Assembly: GCA_902593475.1 (NCBI GenBank)
Contig: CACJIM010000009.1
Location: 1-32,148, forward strand
Length of the DNA stretch: 32,148 bases
Direction of reading: 5' to 3'
Origin: an uncultured Candidatus Actinomarina sp.
GTDB lineage: Bacteria > Actinomycetota > Acidimicrobiia > Actinomarinales > Actinomarinaceae
The first letter of the stretch is position 1; each line of letters starts with the position of its first letter. A model generated the notes under the pieces. That model made no database searches. It had not been told where the DNA came from and worked only from the letters and a program-made list of their open reading frames with translations. A program made the position numbers and the translations under genes. Of this stretch, positions 1 to 9,378 are shown one piece after another.

Positions 1-40
1 ATAATAAAAAACCAGTTGCTAAATTTAACACTTGGTAATT

Positions 41-1147
41 CTAGTTATCTACAGTAACAAATCCTTCATTAGGCAAAATATGTAACCATTGAGTACTTGG
101 TGGAACTTGAATGTCATTACCATTATTATCAGTTAAAACAAAAGGTTCACTTATATCACCCCTTCTCCAAGTTCCTTCAATGTAATTACCTTGATTAAAT
201 ATATATAGATTGCCAACACCGACAGTTAAAACACTAGGTAATGTAGTAGCTTTATCTTTGTAAATTGGACCTTGTATAACAACAATAGTTTCTGTTTTTA
301 GAATATCAGTGTAGTTTCCATCTTGGCTGATAAAATTATGTGCGGTAGCTTCATCATTGTCTGAATACTTATCGATTATAAATCTAGAGTACGTATCACC
401 ATCTAATTTCCAAATAACAGTAGTAAATTCTGAATATTTAATAGTAATTCTGTCAGCACCTTCATTCCAGTTATTCTGATTTAAGCCAAAAGGATATAAT
501 GGACCAGGACCTGGCTGTAAAAAGTAAAATCCACGATCATCTATTTTTTGTCTTATTAATTCTGTATCTGCGTATAAGTTATGAGGAGCATTTCTTGAAG
601 ATATACGAAACATAGAAGGACTGTTTTGTTCTTCTAAAACAGGAACTCCTAATTCTCTTATTGATGGTATCAAACCAGCTGTAGCACCAGAAACAACTAA
701 TGTGCCTCCATAAGGTCTTACCATTGTTGGATCGGTAGGTCTTGCTGATCTAATAGGACCAAGATATTTAGATGTATTGTCATAAAAGAAAGCAAGAAAT
801 CTTGTCATTCCACCTTCTACTAATATTTCATGTACTGCATCTGCTTCTTGTAATCCTGATTGGGGTCTGGCGTTTATATTATTATCAATCTTAAATGCAA
901 TTACTCTTTTAGGTCTTTTTAACCATGTTTCAGGTGGAAGTTCCTTACCAGTAAATGGTGACATTTTCTCAACATCAAAAACATACTCTATTGTAGGTTC
1001 TGTAGTTGTTGTAGGTTCATCAGTTTGTTGAACAGTAGTGACTGGTGCTTCAGTAGTTGAAGTAGTATCCACAGTTATAGTTTCTTCCGATGTAGTAGTG
1101 CACGCAACGAACACGAGAGCAATCATTAAGATTGTGAACTTCTTCAT
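41..1147 (-). CDS. DUF3048 domain-containing lipoprotein (YerB-like)
   Basis: 368-aa ORF; N-terminal lipoprotein signal (MKKFTILMIALVFVAC), Thr-rich linker, then motifs such as ARPQSGLQEADAVHEILVEGGMTRFLAFF and GPIRSARPTD typical of DUF3048. Confidence 0.85.
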   Translation of the reverse strand: MKKFTILMIALVFVACTTTSEETITVDTTSTTEAPVTTVQQTDEPTTTTEPTIEYVFDVEKMSPFTGKELPPETWLKRPKRVIAFKIDNNINARPQSGLQEADAVHEILVEGGMTRFLAFFYDNTSKYLGPIRSARPTDPTMVRPYGGTLVVSGATAGLIPSIRELGVPVLEEQNSPSMFRISSRNAPHNLYADTELIRQKIDDRGFYFLQPGPGPLYPFGLNQNNWNEGADRITIKYSEFTTVIWKLDGDTYSRFIIDKYSDNDEATAHNFISQDGNYTDILKTETIVVIQGPIYKDKATTLPSVLTVGVGNLYIFNQGNYIEGTWRRGDISEPFVLTDNNGNDIQVPPSTQWLHILPNEGFVTVDN

Positions 1148-1151
1148 GTTT

Positions 1152-2801
1152 TTATATTAGTGTAGAAAATATTAATTTAATTAAATTAATTTTTGAATTA
1201 GTTGCTTGATAATAAGTTAAATTCTTAAAAATTTTATGTGCCTTTTTATTTGTTACAAACCATGGAGGATCAATTATTGGAGAGAGTCTAAATCTTGAAT
1301 AAACAACACCTTTTTGAGGTGATTCAAATAATAAAGAATTGTGAACATATCCTTGTCCACTTTGAATATCATTATCTTTATTTCCAGGATACCCACCCCA
1401 CGGTAAAGTAGGGATTACAAATCCAAGTGCTGACCATTCATTTATTGCAACCGTTCCGTATTTGAGCTCTTCAACATAGGTATTAAGAATTTTACGATTT
1501 GTTTTCTTTTTATGATTTTTTATTAAAACAGTTACTCCTAAGTTACCCCATAATTCATTATTAACAAATTCAATAGAATTTAATGCATAGTCTTCATAGC
1601 TAGTAAATTGTATTTCTTTAAAATATAATGCTGTAGCCCAAACTTCTTTGTTTGCATATTCTTTTTCTAAATCTAAATCACTTACTAAAAATGGTGTACT
1701 GCAAGATAGATTATTAATTTGGTCATAATGATCTGATTCAATTAATTCATCGAGATTTTCTGATGCACCAGGATAATATGAAGTCGTATCACCAACTTTT
1801 TTTAGATAAAAAATTATTTCATCTTTTAATTTTTGAGTATGTTTCCAATCTTTTGGTAAAACGATCACTTGAGCCGCAATACAGTTGAATCCTGAGTTGT
1901 TAAGTTTTGCTGTTACAATTTTTTTTGCTTGATGTTTAAGTTCAGATCGTGACCAATTGCCAGGATGAACAATTATTGGAGTTACATTACCTAGTTCTGT
2001 AGTGATAGGTTTTTTGTTAAATTTAGGTAATGATTTTAAAGATCGTTCTTTGTCATTAAGGGTTCTGCCATAAACAATATTCTCATATGTGTAATTTGAA
2101 CCAGTTAAATGTGTTTGATGAAATCCATCATGTTGGGTTAAATATTTTGAAGCTTCCATATCTCCTTCTGTGACGATCATATATCCTCTTGATATAAATG
2201 GATCAAATACTTGTGTGAAGATTGGTAATAAATAATCATTAACTGGATTAAGTTTTAAGTAAATAACAGATTTATATGCAATCATATGAAATAATGCATC
2301 AAGAACTGGAATAGAAGAAACGTTGCCTGCTCCTAAAACAAGAGTTATTTTTGGTTTATTGTTTTTAAATCTATTTGCGAATCCTCTATACTCGTTTATT
2401 TGATCAAAATTTAAATTTTTACCAAATCTTACTTCTCCTTCTAAAAATGGGAATAAAAGCTTTTCAATATTTTTTGTAGGGAAAGCTTTGTAACTCTTTT
2501 TGGTATCATCGTATTTTGATTTGTCGAGACCATCATCATTCAAGAGTGTATCTTTGAAATACTGTATAGCATAGATACATGCAAAGGGCCCGCCTATCCA
2601 CTCTTCACCTTCTTTTGATTTATTTAGAATGCCTTTTTTTTCAGATGCAAGCGTAGCCCAATAATATGCAACAGTTTTTATATTTTCAATCGATTGATCG
2701 AGCATAGTGATAAGGTTTGCTTTATCAAGATTTAAAAATTCGGAAGAGTTGACTCTTAATTTACTTATGTTTCTATCTATATCAATCTTCGATGGATTCA
2801 T
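1152..2801 (-). CDS. Aldehyde dehydrogenase family protein
   Basis: 549-aa ORF; ITLVLGAGNVSSIP, TTELGNVTPIIV and SGFNCIAAQVIVLP (catalytic Cys region) motifs of the ALDH superfamily. Confidence 0.8.
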   Translation of the reverse strand: MNPSKIDIDRNISKLRVNSSEFLNLDKANLITMLDQSIENIKTVAYYWATLASEKKGILNKSKEGEEWIGGPFACIYAIQYFKDTLLNDDGLDKSKYDDTKKSYKAFPTKNIEKLLFPFLEGEVRFGKNLNFDQINEYRGFANRFKNNKPKITLVLGAGNVSSIPVLDALFHMIAYKSVIYLKLNPVNDYLLPIFTQVFDPFISRGYMIVTEGDMEASKYLTQHDGFHQTHLTGSNYTYENIVYGRTLNDKERSLKSLPKFNKKPITTELGNVTPIIVHPGNWSRSELKHQAKKIVTAKLNNSGFNCIAAQVIVLPKDWKHTQKLKDEIIFYLKKVGDTTSYYPGASENLDELIESDHYDQINNLSCSTPFLVSDLDLEKEYANKEVWATALYFKEIQFTSYEDYALNSIEFVNNELWGNLGVTVLIKNHKKKTNRKILNTYVEELKYGTVAINEWSALGFVIPTLPWGGYPGNKDNDIQSGQGYVHNSLLFESPQKGVVYSRFRLSPIIDPPWFVTNKKAHKIFKNLTYYQATNSKINLIKLIFSTLI

Positions 2802-2810
2802 ATATACATA

Positions 2811-4322
2811 TTATTCAGTTAATTCAAGAAGTTCAAAATCTCCCCAATTAACTGTTAAATGTTTAGCAGGAATAAGCTCATTTGGCCTTCCAACTGGTAA
2901 ATTTTTAGGATATTCTTCAAGTGAAACATCTTCACCCTGTAGTTCATCGATAATTGCTTTAAGGGTATCTGCCAAGTCATCAAGCGTATCAACAGTTTGA
3001 GTCTCTGTAGGTTCAAACATAAGAGCTTCTTCAATAATAAGAGGAAAATAGATAGTTGGGGAATGAAAACCTTTATCTAACAGAGCTTTTCCAACATCAT
3101 ATGCTTTTATCTTATGTGATTTCTTAAGATCTTTTACTGTCGCTACAAATTCATGCATGCATGGCTCGTTATAAGCAAGAGGTATAACTTTAGAAATGAC
3201 TGAACTTAGATACCTTGCATTAAGAACAGCATAAGAACCGAGTGTATCTAAACCTTCTTTACCTAATAATTTCATATAAACAAGAGCTCGTAATGCTACT
3301 AAGAAATTACCGTGATATCCATGCATACGACCAATGGATAGTTTTGGCTTATACCACTCATAACTATCTTCATTTTTCTCAACAATTGGACCTGGTAAAT
3401 ATTCTTTCAAGAAAGCTTTTACAGCTACCGGTCCTGAACCTGGACCACCACCGCCATGAGGTGTTGCAAAAGTTTTATGAAGATTTGAATGTACGATATC
3501 AAAGCCCATGTCCCCTGGTCTACATACTCCAACGATTGCATTTAAGTTTGCTCCGTCATAATAAACTAATCCACCATTCTCGTGAATAATATTTGATATC
3601 TCCATAATATTTTCTTCAAACAATCCACCTGTATTTGGATTCGTTAACATTAATCCAGCAGTATTTTCATTTACTAATCCTTTAAGGTCGTCAATGTTCA
3701 CCATACCTCTTACATCTGTTGATACTTCTACCACATTAAAACCTGCCATCTTTGCAGAAGCCGGATTAGTACCATGGGCTGAATCTGGAACGATAATATC
3801 TGTTTTATTAGTTAAATTGTTTTCTTCTAAATATTTTTTAATGATTAATAATCCTGTTAACTCTCCAGATGCGCCTGCTGGTGGTTGGAACGTAGCATTA
3901 TCCATTCCAGTGATTTCAATTAAAAATTTCTCTAATTCGTGGAGTACTTCTAAGTTACCTTGAGTGAACGCAGAAGGTGTTGAAGGATGAGAATTAGCAA
4001 AGGTATTTAACCCAGCTACATAATCAGCAAATCTAGGATTGTACTTCATTGTGCAAGACCCAAGTGGATAAAATCCCACATCAACAGCAAAATTTCTATG
4101 TGCAAGTCTTGAGTAATGCATTACTAAATCATGCTCTGAAACCTCAGGAAGACTTGGTTTGTCATTTCTAATTGCTGAATTGTTTATTTCAGTTACTGGA
4201 ACATCTAATTTAGGAAATCTCGAAGCTCTTCGACCAGGTTTGGACAATTGATTAATTGTAGGTTCAGGAGCACCGCCTACTAAAGGTAATGAACTAGCGT
4301 TACCACCACTATGCATTATCAA
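2811..4322 (-). CDS. gcvPB: Glycine dehydrogenase (decarboxylating) subunit 2, P-protein
   Basis: 503 aa; GSCTMKYNPR, DSAHGTNPASA and PLP-lysine motif HSNLHKTFATPHGGGGPGSGPVAV. Confidence 0.95.
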   Translation of the reverse strand: MIMHSGGNASSLPLVGGAPEPTINQLSKPGRRASRFPKLDVPVTEINNSAIRNDKPSLPEVSEHDLVMHYSRLAHRNFAVDVGFYPLGSCTMKYNPRFADYVAGLNTFANSHPSTPSAFTQGNLEVLHELEKFLIEITGMDNATFQPPAGASGELTGLLIIKKYLEENNLTNKTDIIVPDSAHGTNPASAKMAGFNVVEVSTDVRGMVNIDDLKGLVNENTAGLMLTNPNTGGLFEENIMEISNIIHENGGLVYYDGANLNAIVGVCRPGDMGFDIVHSNLHKTFATPHGGGGPGSGPVAVKAFLKEYLPGPIVEKNEDSYEWYKPKLSIGRMHGYHGNFLVALRALVYMKLLGKEGLDTLGSYAVLNARYLSSVISKVIPLAYNEPCMHEFVATVKDLKKSHKIKAYDVGKALLDKGFHSPTIYFPLIIEEALMFEPTETQTVDTLDDLADTLKAIIDELQGEDVSLEEYPKNLPVGRPNELIPAKHLTVNWGDFELLELTE

Positions 4323-5616
4323 CCTCCATTAAAGACTGCACGTAATTATCTATTTGAGCTTTGGTTCTCTTTTCGGTCACTGCTACTAAGATTTGATTAT
4401 CATCATATTTAATACCAGCTAAAAATCCTTTAGATCCCATTTCGAGTATTACTTCTTCTGCAGATTTTTTAGTTTCTACTAAAAATTCTCTTAAAGAGGA
4501 AGTGTGGTTTAAAACATTGAAATTGTTATCGGTTAATAATTGTTTCATATATGAAGCTTTTTGAATAGCTTGATATCCTATTTCATAAAGACCTTCGGGT
4601 CCTAACCATGATAGGTGTATTGTTGAACCAACAGCATTTAGTGTTTGATTTGTGCAAATATTAGATGAGGCTTTTTCACGTCTAATGTCCTGTTCACGGG
4701 CTCTTAATGTCATAACATAAGTTTTGGTATTATTCGAATCTCTAGATTCACCAATTATTCTTCCTGGAACAAGTCTTGCTAATTCTTTTCTAGTTGCGAA
4801 CCAACCAACCGTTGGGCCACCAAATGATAACGGAGATCCCATTGACTGGCCTTCAGCTACAACAATATCAAATCCCATTGATCCAGGGGATTTTAAAATC
4901 CCAAGCATAGATGGGTCTGCATAACAAATTGTAATTACACCTGCTGCTTTTGCGTTATGAACTATTGATGTTAAATCCTGTGCAGAACCTTCATAGTGTG
5001 GAAGTGAAACAACAAATGCTGCATCATCTTGTGAAAAAACATAATCTTCCGGAAATAAATAATCAACTAAATCTACGTAATTAACATTAAATTTATTCCT
5101 ATCTAAAAGAGTATTAACAACTTCCTTGGTGTTGGGATTAAAACCACTGGAGATAACAATATTGTCTCTTTTTGTTTTATTAATTGCTACTGAAACTGCT
5201 TCTGCAACAGATGTTGCGCCATCGTAAAGAGATGCGTTTGCAAGTTCCATGTCGGTTAAATCACAGATAAGTGATTGATATTCAAATAGTACCTGAAGTA
5301 TTCCCTGTGAAATTTCAGCTTGATAAGGTGTATAAGATGTCATAAATTCTGGACGCATTGTTAATGATTTAACTGTTTGTGGTAGATAAACGTCGTAATG
5401 TCCTCCCCCAGCAAAACAAATAAGATTCTGAGTATTTTTAGATTCTAAAATTTCAAAATCACTAATAGATTCAAGCTCAGAGAGTGATGACGCAACATTT
5501 AAACCATCATTCAGTTTTAAAGTTTCTGGTATGTGTGTAAATAAGTCATCTAGAGAGCTTATAGATAACTCTTCAAACATTTTCTTCAAATCAATTTCTG
5601 AATGTGGTACAAACAT
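4309..5616 (-). CDS. gcvPA: Glycine dehydrogenase (decarboxylating) subunit 1, P-protein
   Basis: 435 aa; FAGGGHYDVYLPQTV, TSYTPYQAEISQGILQVLFEYQSLICDLTDMELANASLYDG; overlaps gcvPB by 14 nt. Confidence 0.95.
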   Translation of the reverse strand: MFVPHSEIDLKKMFEELSISSLDDLFTHIPETLKLNDGLNVASSLSELESISDFEILESKNTQNLICFAGGGHYDVYLPQTVKSLTMRPEFMTSYTPYQAEISQGILQVLFEYQSLICDLTDMELANASLYDGATSVAEAVSVAINKTKRDNIVISSGFNPNTKEVVNTLLDRNKFNVNYVDLVDYLFPEDYVFSQDDAAFVVSLPHYEGSAQDLTSIVHNAKAAGVITICYADPSMLGILKSPGSMGFDIVVAEGQSMGSPLSFGGPTVGWFATRKELARLVPGRIIGESRDSNNTKTYVMTLRAREQDIRREKASSNICTNQTLNAVGSTIHLSWLGPEGLYEIGYQAIQKASYMKQLLTDNNFNVLNHTSSLREFLVETKKSAEEVILEMGSKGFLAGIKYDDNQILVAVTEKRTKAQIDNYVQSLMEVDNA

Positions 5617-6638
5617 TAACTTAAAAACCTCTTATATAACAAATTGCCCTCTATTAAATTACCACGAATATCAAACTCTACTAAATCGTCAGCAGGATTA
5701 CTTTTGAATAAAACAAAGCCAATTGGATAGCCTAATATTGGCGAAATATTGCCTGAAGTTACAATTCCTTCTACTCCATCGGAAACACAAATTGTTCCAG
5801 TACGGGCTATCTGTTTAGCATTTAACTTAAATCTCTTGAGGTGTTTGTGTTCCTTGGATTCTATTTGGTGATCAATAACATCTTTTCCTAGATACTCATC
5901 TTTATTCGTTACAGTCCATTTAAGACCTGCTTCAATTGGTGAAATGTCATCAGTTAATTCAAACCCGTATAGCGGTAAAGACGCTTCAAGTCTTAATGTA
6001 TCTCTTGATCCTAAACCACAAGGTTTAACACCTTTAGCCTCCAATTCAGATATAAAACCTAGTGTATCGTTAATGTCAACCATAACCTCAAGGCCATCCT
6101 CACCTGTATAGCCTGTTCTCGCATATACATATTTTCCTTCTTTTGAAGTTGAGAATTTATTAGGAACAGACATAATATTGCTAACAATATCTATCGCATT
6201 CTTACCTTGAACAGCTATTAAATCTGTATTCATAGTGAGGTCTTCATAATTAATTGAATGAATATCTAAATGTGTTTTAATTTTATTTGTATTGCTTGCA
6301 TTGCATATAAGTATCAAGTCATCTTCAAATTTCCAAAATATAACATCATCTATGGCAGTTCCGTCTTCAGAAGTAAAAATTGAGTACAGTGCCTTTGTAT
6401 TACTTATATTTTTAAGATCAGAACATATTAAATAATTAATTTCTTCAATTTGGGAGTAATTTAAACGAAGTCTTCCCATATGAGACACGTCAAAATATCC
6501 TGCAGACTCTCTTACGTAATGATGTTCTTTTAATGTTCCATCATAAGAGAATGGCATAGACCAACCAGCAAAATCTATAACCTTTGCATTTTTACTTAGA
6601 TGAAAATCGTAAAGAGAAGTAGTTTTAGATTCTGACAT
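5616..6638 (-). CDS. gcvT: Glycine cleavage system aminomethyltransferase, T-protein
   Basis: 340 aa; VIDFAGWSMPFSYDG, YFDVSHMGR, RTGYTGEDGLEV, CGLGSRDTLRLEASLPLYG. Confidence 0.95.
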   Translation of the reverse strand: MSESKTTSLYDFHLSKNAKVIDFAGWSMPFSYDGTLKEHHYVRESAGYFDVSHMGRLRLNYSQIEEINYLICSDLKNISNTKALYSIFTSEDGTAIDDVIFWKFEDDLILICNASNTNKIKTHLDIHSINYEDLTMNTDLIAVQGKNAIDIVSNIMSVPNKFSTSKEGKYVYARTGYTGEDGLEVMVDINDTLGFISELEAKGVKPCGLGSRDTLRLEASLPLYGFELTDDISPIEAGLKWTVTNKDEYLGKDVIDHQIESKEHKHLKRFKLNAKQIARTGTICVSDGVEGIVTSGNISPILGYPIGFVLFKSNPADDLVEFDIRGNLIEGNLLYKRFLS

Positions 6639-7000
6639 TAAGAAATAAATGATTCATATTGCTGGTACGACATACCAGAATCATCCATTTCTTTAATTTC
6701 AGCTTTAACCATCCAGCCTTCACCTACTGGATCATTATTGATTAGTTCTGGTTCAGTTTCCAAATTTGAATTTACTTCAGTTATTACACAATTCATTGGT
6801 GCATAGGCCTCTGCAACAGTTTTAGTAGCTTCAACTTCTACAATTGCATCGCCTTTATTAAATTCTTGCCCTACTTCAGGTAATGTAACAAAGACTATAT
6901 CTCCAAGCTCGCCTTGTGCGTAATCAGAAATTCCAACAGTTACATTGTCTCCATCAACTATGTACCATTCATGTGTTTCAAGGTATTTTGTTTCTGACAT
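6638..7000 (-). CDS. gcvH: Glycine cleavage system H-protein
   Basis: 120 aa; THEWYIVDGDNVTVGISDYAQGELGDIVFVTLPEVG and lipoyl-lysine region VEATKTVAEAYAPM; strong SD (AAAGGGGGAGTAATG). Confidence 0.95.
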   Translation of the reverse strand: MSETKYLETHEWYIVDGDNVTVGISDYAQGELGDIVFVTLPEVGQEFNKGDAIVEVEATKTVAEAYAPMNCVITEVNSNLETEPELINNDPVGEGWMVKAEIKEMDDSGMSYQQYESFIS

Positions 7001-7014
7001 TACTCCCCCTTTAA

Positions 7015-7725
7015 TTATCTTGGCTTTACAGTAGATAGACCGCCATCAACATGAATAGTCTGACCTGTGACCCATTTTGCATCTGGGCTCAATAACCACT
7101 TTATAACAGGAAGTATATCATCTGCATCCCCAATTTTCGAAATAGGATGCATGTTTTTAGAGACTTCCCTTGCAGCTTCAGATGAAAGTATTTTTTCTGA
7201 CATATTCGAATCCATAATACTTGGAGCAATTACATTTACTCTTAAATTATCTTTTGCATAAGTAGCAGCAGCTGACCTAGCAAATCCTTCGATACCTGAT
7301 TTTGCTGCTGCAATTGCCTCATGGTTAGATAGGCCTTTAGATCCTGCTACTGATGAGAAAAATATAGCTGATCCATTTTTCATTCTCCTAGCAAAGCTTG
7401 CTAATAAATAATATGAAGAAAATAAATTTGTTGTTATGACATCATTAAATTCATCAATAGTAGTTCCATGTAATGGTTTTATTAATATTGATCCAATACA
7501 ATTAACCAATCCTTTTATTTCAGTATCTGAGTCAATGATTTTTGCAAACTCTCTGGGTTCTACAGTATTATTTAGGTCGATTACTTGATAATCTGCATTT
7601 ATTGTAGAGGCTTGTTCTTTTAATTTTGTTTCGTCTCTACCAATTAGAAACAACTCATTATTTTTAGATAATGTATCAACAATAGCTGTTCCCAGTGTTC
7701 CAGTTGATCCTGCAATTATGTACAT
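7015..7725 (-). CDS. SDR family oxidoreductase
   Basis: 236 aa; IIAGSTGTLGTAIV, NCIGS, SSVAGSKG, C-terminal GQTIHVDGG. Confidence 0.88.
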   Translation of the reverse strand: MYIIAGSTGTLGTAIVDTLSKNNELFLIGRDETKLKEQASTINADYQVIDLNNTVEPREFAKIIDSDTEIKGLVNCIGSILIKPLHGTTIDEFNDVITTNLFSSYYLLASFARRMKNGSAIFFSSVAGSKGLSNHEAIAAAKSGIEGFARSAAATYAKDNLRVNVIAPSIMDSNMSEKILSSEAAREVSKNMHPISKIGDADDILPVIKWLLSPDAKWVTGQTIHVDGGLSTVKPR

Positions 7726-7748
7726 AGCTTTATATTAAGTTTTAATGG

Positions 7749-9017
7749 TTAATTTGATAAATTATTTGTTTTAGAAATATTGCCATACCAATATGCAGAC
7801 TTATGGGGTTTACGAGAATAATCCTCTTTATCTACTTCTACTAATCCAAAATTCATTTTGTAGCCAAGATCCCATTCAAAATTATCAAGAACTGACCAAT
7901 AAAGATAGCCCATTACTTTTCCATTTTCTGTTATGTAATCGTGAATATCACTTAATACATCTGAGACGAATTCAATTCTTTCATCATCATCATCAGTTGC
8001 TATGCCATTTTCTGTTATAAAAATATCTTTGTCAGGAAACACTGAATGAATTCTGTAAAGGTTATATAAAATTGCCTGGGGTCTATATTCATAACCCATT
8101 TTTGTTGTTCTTATTCCATCAGGTTCATATTCATGTCTTCCAGAAAATGTATCTCGAAATCTAGGAAATAGATAAGCCCTGAGGAATGGAATTTTAATTT
8201 GAATCCAAGATAATACTTTAAATAAGATGTTTGGACTTGTTCTTCTAATGCTATATGTCTGTAAAGCTATAAAATCATCTTCATCAGACGCATATAAAAA
8301 CTTATCTTCCATGTGATATTTTATATATTCTTTTAATGTGCTTTTATCATCATCTTCCCACTCATGGAGTGCGTGAGTCATACCAACTTTTGCTGAAGGA
8401 TTGTGATCTTTAATTTTTTTCATTGATAGTTTATGCGCAGAAATAATATTTTCAGATGCTTTAATAAATATTTTTTCATTTTGGATGCCAGGTGGAAATT
8501 TCTTTTTAGATAAATAACCAAACATTGAAAAAATTCCTGGTTCATTAATAGTATTAAAAAGCTCAATTTCTTTTGGAAGGTGTTGCATCATTACATCTAC
8601 ATAATTAACAAAAGCGGTTGATGTTTTTTGAGATGCCCACAGCCCATCGTCGATTAACCATTCAGGTGTAGTGAAATGATGGAATGTAACTATAGGAGTA
8701 ATATTTTTTTCTAATAGAAGTTTGGCTTTATCTACATAATGATTAATTCCATTTAAATCGTATTTACCTTCTTGTGGTTCTACCCTGCTCCATTCAATTG
8801 AAAATCGGAACGCTTTTATTCCTAGCTCAACCAATAAATCTATGTCTTCTTTGTAAAACTCATAATGTTTACATGCCTCGTTACATGGTTCTGCACAAAC
8901 TGAATTATCTTTATTCTCCCAATGAGTCCAGTCATTGTTATAAATTCCACCTTCAACTTGATATGAGGCAAGTGCTGTACCAAAAATAAAATTATCTGGA
9001 AATTTCTTATTTGTCAT
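7749..9017 (-). CDS. Glycoside hydrolase family 1 (beta-glucosidase-like)
   Basis: 422 aa; FIFGTALASYQVEGG, acid/base motif FNTINEPG, nucleophile motif FITENGIA, YWSVLDNFEWDLGY. Confidence 0.92.
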   Translation of the reverse strand: MTNKKFPDNFIFGTALASYQVEGGIYNNDWTHWENKDNSVCAEPCNEACKHYEFYKEDIDLLVELGIKAFRFSIEWSRVEPQEGKYDLNGINHYVDKAKLLLEKNITPIVTFHHFTTPEWLIDDGLWASQKTSTAFVNYVDVMMQHLPKEIELFNTINEPGIFSMFGYLSKKKFPPGIQNEKIFIKASENIISAHKLSMKKIKDHNPSAKVGMTHALHEWEDDDKSTLKEYIKYHMEDKFLYASDEDDFIALQTYSIRRTSPNILFKVLSWIQIKIPFLRAYLFPRFRDTFSGRHEYEPDGIRTTKMGYEYRPQAILYNLYRIHSVFPDKDIFITENGIATDDDDERIEFVSDVLSDIHDYITENGKVMGYLYWSVLDNFEWDLGYKMNFGLVEVDKEDYSRKPHKSAYWYGNISKTNNLSN

Positions 9018-9378
9018 ATAAATAAATTACATAGGTTATATAAATATAAAGGACTTGCAGCAGAAATCTTAAGAAGTGTTGTTGGTTGCTCCAAATGTTT
9101 CTACCATATGGAAGTTTGTTTATCCATACATACAAATTTGCACCATATAAAAGAACTAGAAGAACAATCATTGCTAAAGCAGCTTCTTTTCTATATCTTG
9201 TAAGAAGTAAAAGCGGAAAAATGATTTCAAGTATGCCGGTAAATTGATGTACCACTCTAGGGAACGGAATAAAACTAGGAACTATTGCATCGTAAAATTG
9301 TGGATTTAAGAAATGATTCAATCCAGCTCCAACAAAGAAGAGAACATAAACGTAAATTAATACTTTTGTTATGTCCAC
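9007..9378 (-). CDS. DoxX-like integral membrane protein
   Basis: 123 aa, four predicted hydrophobic helices, FVGAGLNHFLNPQFY and TGILEIIFPLLLLTRYR typical of DoxX/MauE-like proteins. Confidence 0.65.
   Translation of the reverse strand: MDITKVLIYVYVLFFVGAGLNHFLNPQFYDAIVPSFIPFPRVVHQFTGILEIIFPLLLLTRYRKEAALAMIVLLVLLYGANLYVWINKLPYGRNIWSNQQHFLRFLLQVLYIYITYVIYLYDK

Noticed and set aside
2707-3963. Plus-strand ORFs 2707..3000, 3242..3589, 3694..3963
   Set aside because: Antisense to well-supported ALDH/gcvPB; no family motifs
4724-4924. Plus-strand ORF antisense to gcvPA
   Set aside because: Overlaps a strongly conserved gene; low-information translation
7067-8989. Plus-strand ORFs 7067..7261, 7793..8020, 8774..8989
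   Set aside because: Antisense to SDR and GH1; no family motifs
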